From assembly GCA_036823295.1 (NCBI GenBank), contig DAISGD010000025.1:1-42763 (forward strand): a DNA stretch of 42,763 bases. Reading direction: 5' to 3'. Below, piece by piece: positions 39,356-42,763 of the stretch (its first letter is position 1; every line of letters begins with the position of its first letter). The notes under the pieces are model-generated. The model did not search any database. It was not told the origin of the DNA and saw nothing but the letters and a program-made list of their open reading frames with translations. This DNA is from UBA4742 sp002403895 (GTDB taxonomy: Bacteria > Actinomycetota > Acidimicrobiia > Acidimicrobiales > Acidimicrobilacustridaceae). A program made the translations under genes and the position numbers.

Positions 39356-40525
39356 ATGGACCTGACCTTCACCGATGCCGAGGACGGGTTCCGGGCCGAA
39401 GCCCGATCGTGGCTCGAGGCCAACGTCCCGGCCAAGCCGCTCCCTTCGGGCGACACCGCCGAGGGGTTCGCCCGTCACCTCGACTGGGAGCGCAGCCTCT
39501 TCGAGGCCCGCTGGTCGGTGGTGTCGTGGCCCGAGCGCTATGGCGGGCGGGATGCGTCGCTGTGGGAATGGCTCGTCTTCGAAGAGGAGTACTCCCGCGT
39601 CGGCGCGCCTCAGCGAGTTACCCAGAACGGCATCTTCTTGCTGGCGCCGACCGTGTTCGAGTTCGGCACGCCCGAGCAACAGGACCGCATCCTGCCGCGC
39701 ATGGCCGCCGCCGAGGATCTGTGGTGTCAGGGCTGGAGCGAACCCGATGCCGGCAGCGACCTGGCCGGCATCAAGAGCCGCGCCGTGCGCGACGAGGCCG
39801 CCGGCGGCTGGCGGGTGACGGGGCAGAAGACCTGGACCACACGCGGCGCGTTCTGCACCCACCTGTTCGGCCTGTTCCGCACCGACCCCGACGCCGAGCG
39901 GCATCGCGGGATGTCGTATCTGTTGATCCCGCTGAAAGCGGAGGGGGTGACGGTGCGGGGCGTGGGTCGACTGGATGGCGACGAAGGCTTCGCCGAGGTG
40001 TTCTTCGAGGACGTGTTCGTCCCCGACGCCGATGTGTTGGGCGGGGTGAACGAAGGCTGGGGGGTGGCCATGGCCACCACCTCGTCGGAGCGGGGGCTGA
40101 CCCTGCGCAGCCCCGGACGTTTCACCGCTGCCTGCGATCGGCTCGTCGATCTGTGCCACCGCCAGGGTGCGGTGGCTTCCGACCCAAGGCTGCGTGACGA
40201 CGTGGCCCAGGCGTGGATGGATGCCGAGGCCTATCGCCTGTTCACGCTGCGCGACATCACCGACATGGTGGAGGGACGCTCATTGGGGGCCCGGTCCAGT
40301 CTCAACAAGGTGTGGTGGTCCGAGCTCGACGTTCGCTTGCACGAGGCGGCGCTCGAACTGCTGGGCCCGCTGGCCGAGCTGGACGGTGATGCGCCGGCCG
40401 CCATCGACGGGGGCGCCTGGATGAAGGGCTACCAGTTCTCCCTCTCGGGGCCCATCTATGCCGGCACCAACGAGATCCAGCGCAACGTGATCGCCGAGCG
40501 CCTGCTCGGGCTGCCGAGGAAGTAA
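39356..40525 (+). CDS. acyl-CoA dehydrogenase, large partner of a FadE pair
   Basis: A 389-residue acyl-CoA dehydrogenase. It has CQGWSEPDAGSDLAGIKSRA (flavin and substrate binding), KTWTTRGA, and C-terminal YAGTNEIQRNVIAERLLGLP. The catalytic Glu position of medium-chain enzymes (YEG) is Ala here. With the smaller second gene it resembles the FadE31/FadE32-type heteromers of steroid degradation, in which two unlike subunits build one active site. ATG 39356 starts the domain, and no ribosome site precedes it. The next gene begins 7 bases after its stop. Confidence 0.82.
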   Translation: MDLTFTDAEDGFRAEARSWLEANVPAKPLPSGDTAEGFARHLDWERSLFEARWSVVSWPERYGGRDASLWEWLVFEEEYSRVGAPQRVTQNGIFLLAPTVFEFGTPEQQDRILPRMAAAEDLWCQGWSEPDAGSDLAGIKSRAVRDEAAGGWRVTGQKTWTTRGAFCTHLFGLFRTDPDAERHRGMSYLLIPLKAEGVTVRGVGRLDGDEGFAEVFFEDVFVPDADVLGGVNEGWGVAMATTSSERGLTLRSPGRFTAACDRLVDLCHRQGAVASDPRLRDDVAQAWMDAEAYRLFTLRDITDMVEGRSLGARSSLNKVWWSELDVRLHEAALELLGPLAELDGDAPAAIDGGAWMKGYQFSLSGPIYAGTNEIQRNVIAERLLGLPRK

Positions 40526-40532
40526 GGACCGC

Positions 40533-41597
40533 ATGCGCTTCGCCTTCACCGACGACCAGCTGCTGTTCCGCGACACCGTCCGCGACCTACTCGACAAGGA
40601 GTGCCAGCCCGAGCACGTGCGCTTTGCCTGGGTCGACGGCGACGGCCGCCTGCCCCAACTGTGGCAATCCCTGGGTGAGATGGGCGTGCTCGGCGTCCAG
40701 GCTCCGGACGCCCATGGCGGGCTCGGCCTGAGCGAGCTGGATCTGGTGTTGCTGTTGGAAGAGACGGGCCGGGCCGGGCTGCCCGACCCGATCGTGGAGA
40801 CCGCGGCCGTGGCCGTCCCGCTGCTCGCCGAGGTGGCACCGCCCGAGCTCCAAGCCGCATGGCTGCCGGGCTTGGTCGGCGGTGGATCGCTGGTGACGAC
40901 CCAACTCGGGGGCCCGCTCGTGGCTTGTGCCGATACGGCCGACCTCGTGCTGGCGGTGCGGGCCGAACAGGTGGTGGCGGTGCCCCGCGCCGCCCTGCGG
41001 CTCGAGCGGCAACCCTCGGTCGACGGCAGCCGCCGCCTGTTCAGGGTGGATTGGCAGGACGATGACGCCGTCGTCCTGGCCGCAGGCTCAGTGGCGGCCG
41101 ACTCGCGGGATCGAGCCCATGATCGGGGCGCGGTGGCCACCGCGGCCCAGTTGCTCGGGCTTGGAGCCCGAATGCTCGACATGACCGTCGACTACGTGCA
41201 GGAACGACGCCAGTTCGGCGTGCCCATCGGGTCGTTCCAGGCGGTGAAGCACCACCTGGCCGACGCCATGCTTCAACTCGAGTTCGCCCGCCCCGTCGTC
41301 TACGCCGCGGCGTGGGCACTGGCGACCGGCGATCCCGACGCCAGTCGGGCCGCGTCGCACGCAAAGGCGGCGGCCAGCGACGCCGCCCGCTTCGTGGGCC
41401 GCCAGGCGCTGCAGTGCCACGGCGCCATCGGTTACACCGTCGAGTACGACCTGCACCTGTACCTGAAGCGCGCATGGGCCCTGTCGGCGACGTGGGGGGA
41501 CGCCGCCTTCCACCGCCGTAGGGTGGCCGAGTTCGTACTCGGTCCACCCGACCTTCCTGATCGACCGTCACGCTCCGAGGAGATCCACCATGGCTGA
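40533..41597 (+). CDS. acyl-CoA dehydrogenase, small partner of the FadE pair
   Basis: A 354-residue protein with N-terminal MRFAFTDDQLLFRDTVRDLL and a shortened middle domain. The C-terminal half has RRQFGVPIGSFQAVKHHLAD and LQCHGAIGYTVEYDLHLYLK, the pattern of the small subunits (about 320-350 residues) of alpha2-beta2 steroid acyl-CoA dehydrogenases. The flavin-binding segment SEPDAGSD of the large partner is missing, which fits a division of labour. TAAGGA lies 6 bases before the ATG. It overlaps the thiolase start by 8 bases. Confidence 0.8.
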   Translation: MRFAFTDDQLLFRDTVRDLLDKECQPEHVRFAWVDGDGRLPQLWQSLGEMGVLGVQAPDAHGGLGLSELDLVLLLEETGRAGLPDPIVETAAVAVPLLAEVAPPELQAAWLPGLVGGGSLVTTQLGGPLVACADTADLVLAVRAEQVVAVPRAALRLERQPSVDGSRRLFRVDWQDDDAVVLAAGSVAADSRDRAHDRGAVATAAQLLGLGARMLDMTVDYVQERRQFGVPIGSFQAVKHHLADAMLQLEFARPVVYAAAWALATGDPDASRAASHAKAAASDAARFVGRQALQCHGAIGYTVEYDLHLYLKRAWALSATWGDAAFHRRRVAEFVLGPPDLPDRPSRSEEIHHG

Positions 41598-42741
41598 GGC
41601 CTACATCATCGACGCCGTTCGCACCCCCGTGGGCAAGCGGGGAGGCGGGCTCAGCCAGGTCCATCCCGCCGACCTCGGGGCGTTCCCCCTGCTCCAGCTG
41701 ATGGAGCGCACCGGCGTCGACCCGGCCGCGGTTGAGGACGTCGTCTTCGGCTGCCTCGACACCATCGGTCCCCAGGCCGGCGACATCGCCCGGACCTCGT
41801 GGCTGGCGGCCGGACTCCCCGAGGAGGTGCCGGGCACGACGATCGACCGCCAGTGCGGGTCCTCCCAACAGGCCGTCCATTTCGCCGCCCAAGCAGTCAT
41901 GAGTGGCACGGCGGACCTCATCGTGGCCGGCGGGGTGCAGAACATGTCCATGATCCCGATCTCGTCGGCCATGACGGTGACCGAGGGGATGGGCCTCCCC
42001 GCGCTGTTCAGCGGCTCCAAGGGATGGAAGGCCCGCTACGGGGACCAGGAGATCAGCCAGTTCCGGGGCGCCGACCTCATCGCCGAGAAGTGGGGGATCT
42101 CCCGCGAAGACATGGAGGTCTTCGCCCTCGAGAGTCATCGCCGGGCGGCGCAGGCCACCGACGAAGGTCGCTTCGACAACGAGATCGCCCCGTTCGAAGG
42201 TGTCACGGCCGACGAGGGCTTCCGGCGCGAGACGAGCCTGGAGAAGATGGCCACCCTCAAGACGATCCGGGAGGACGGCCGCATCACCGCCGCCGTGTCC
42301 AGCCAGATCAGCGATGCCGGCGCCGCCATGCTCATCGCCAGCGAGCAAGCGGTGAAGGATCACGGCCTGACCCCCCGGGCTCGGATCCATCACCTCAGCG
42401 TGCGGGGCGGCGATCCCGTGTTCATGCTGTCGGCGCCCATCCCGGCCACCGAATACGCCCTCAACAAGGCGGGCATGACCATGGACGACATCGACCTGGT
42501 CGAGATCAACGAGGCGTTTGCGTCGGTCGTGCTGGCGTGGCAGAAAGAGACTGGCGCCGATCTGGCCAAGGTCAACGTCAATGGCGGGGCCATCGCCCTT
42601 GGCCATCCACTCGGTGCCACCGGCGTGCGACTCATGACCACCCTGCTCAACGAGCTCGAGCGCACCGGCGGCCGCTACGGCCTCCAGGCCATGTGCGAAG
42701 GCGGGGGCCAAGCCAACGTCACCATCATCGAGCGCTTGTAG
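41590..42741 (+). CDS. fadA6: thiolase, FadA6-like
   Basis: A 383-residue thiolase with all catalytic residues: nucleophile Cys89 in DRQCGSSQQA, NEAFA, His339 in GGAIALGHPLGATG, and Cys369 in CEGGGQANVTI. The sequence is very close to what I recall of M. tuberculosis FadA6 (Rv3556c, 386 residues). That enzyme cleaves a late beta-keto thioester in degradation of the last steroid rings. ATG 41590 overlaps the FadE stop by 8 bases, and GAGGAG is about 7 bases upstream. It is the last complete gene of the window. Confidence 0.82.
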   Translation: MAEAYIIDAVRTPVGKRGGGLSQVHPADLGAFPLLQLMERTGVDPAAVEDVVFGCLDTIGPQAGDIARTSWLAAGLPEEVPGTTIDRQCGSSQQAVHFAAQAVMSGTADLIVAGGVQNMSMIPISSAMTVTEGMGLPALFSGSKGWKARYGDQEISQFRGADLIAEKWGISREDMEVFALESHRRAAQATDEGRFDNEIAPFEGVTADEGFRRETSLEKMATLKTIREDGRITAAVSSQISDAGAAMLIASEQAVKDHGLTPRARIHHLSVRGGDPVFMLSAPIPATEYALNKAGMTMDDIDLVEINEAFASVVLAWQKETGADLAKVNVNGGAIALGHPLGATGVRLMTTLLNELERTGGRYGLQAMCEGGGQANVTIIERL

Positions 42742-42763
42742 CCACACGTTGACGCCGCACTAG

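Noticed and set aside
41041..42747. 568-codon open frame opposite the FadE and thiolase genes
   Set aside because: Opposite two unmistakable enzymes with intact active-site motifs; the translation is low-complexity.
1..42763. tRNA or rRNA genes, CRISPR arrays, transposase or integrase genes
   Set aside because: Looked for cloverleaf ends, regular short repeats with spacers and DDE or tyrosine-recombinase motifs in translations; none was seen. A dedicated scan was not possible.

Overview
The window is a high-GC actinobacterial chromosome segment. Frequent GTG and TTG starts, G/C-ending codons and tightly overlapping genes all fit this. Its gene content (F-type ATP synthase operon, then steroid-ring catabolism genes like those of Mycobacterium and Rhodococcus in a different order) points to a non-mycobacterial actinomycete. 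A member of Acidimicrobiia is my best guess, from gene content only. The b and delta subunits of ATP synthase are separate genes, unlike the fused form of mycobacteria. A run of exactly 100 N (37209-37308) marks a scaffold gap.

Layout: (1) 1-7979, tail of an upstream gene, then atpZ-like, atpI-like, atpB, E, F, H, A, G, D, C on +. (2) 8019-11918, a polyphosphate kinase 2 gene divergent from a 2H-phosphoesterase gene, a Dabb-domain gene, an SDR lacking the usual active-site residues, and an MBL-fold hydrolase. (3) 11988-16440, a fadD3-like CoA ligase, a 27-codon ORF, a broken SnoaL gene, then htdZ, fadE30-like and ipdF-like on +. (4) 16475-18977, a small membrane protein and an NfeD-like/flotillin pair. 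(5) 19124-22837, thiolase (Ltp type)/DUF35 pair, a helical-repeat protein and an SDR. (6) 23029-26956, a small unknown gene, then echA20-ipdA-ipdB-ipdC. (7) 26976-31502, a DUF1295 membrane reductase-like gene, an unknown gene, and a TetR/cytochrome P450/nitronate-monooxygenase-like operon. (8) 31627-37133, membrane and YceI-like genes, a truncated epimerase, and a 1320-residue secreted protein with eight Calx-beta domains ending beside the gap. (9) 37362-42741, an unknown gene, an amidohydrolase, and an operon of two acyl-CoA dehydrogenases plus a fadA6-like thiolase.

Together regions 3, 5, 6 and 9 hold most of the enzymes known for degrading the last two steroid rings (the HIP pathway): CoA activation (FadD3), dehydrogenation (FadE30 and a FadE pair), IpdF, IpdC, EchA20 (ring D opening), IpdAB (ring C opening) and FadA6. 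The most interesting signal is a 15-bp inverted repeat, consensus CTGACG-N3-CGTCAG, found by eye at eight places. All eight lie beside genes of this set and none was seen at the ATP synthase or other genes. It differs from the KstR and KstR2 operators known in mycobacteria, so it may mark an undescribed steroid regulon.

Other points worth a look are a b subunit with a signal-peptide-like extension and two cysteines, a gamma subunit with an unusual tail after a G7 run, a 50-bp dispersed palindromic repeat, a SnoaL pseudogene with a visible internal deletion, and a two-domain duplication in the Calx-beta protein. All family assignments are from reading the translations; no database search was run.
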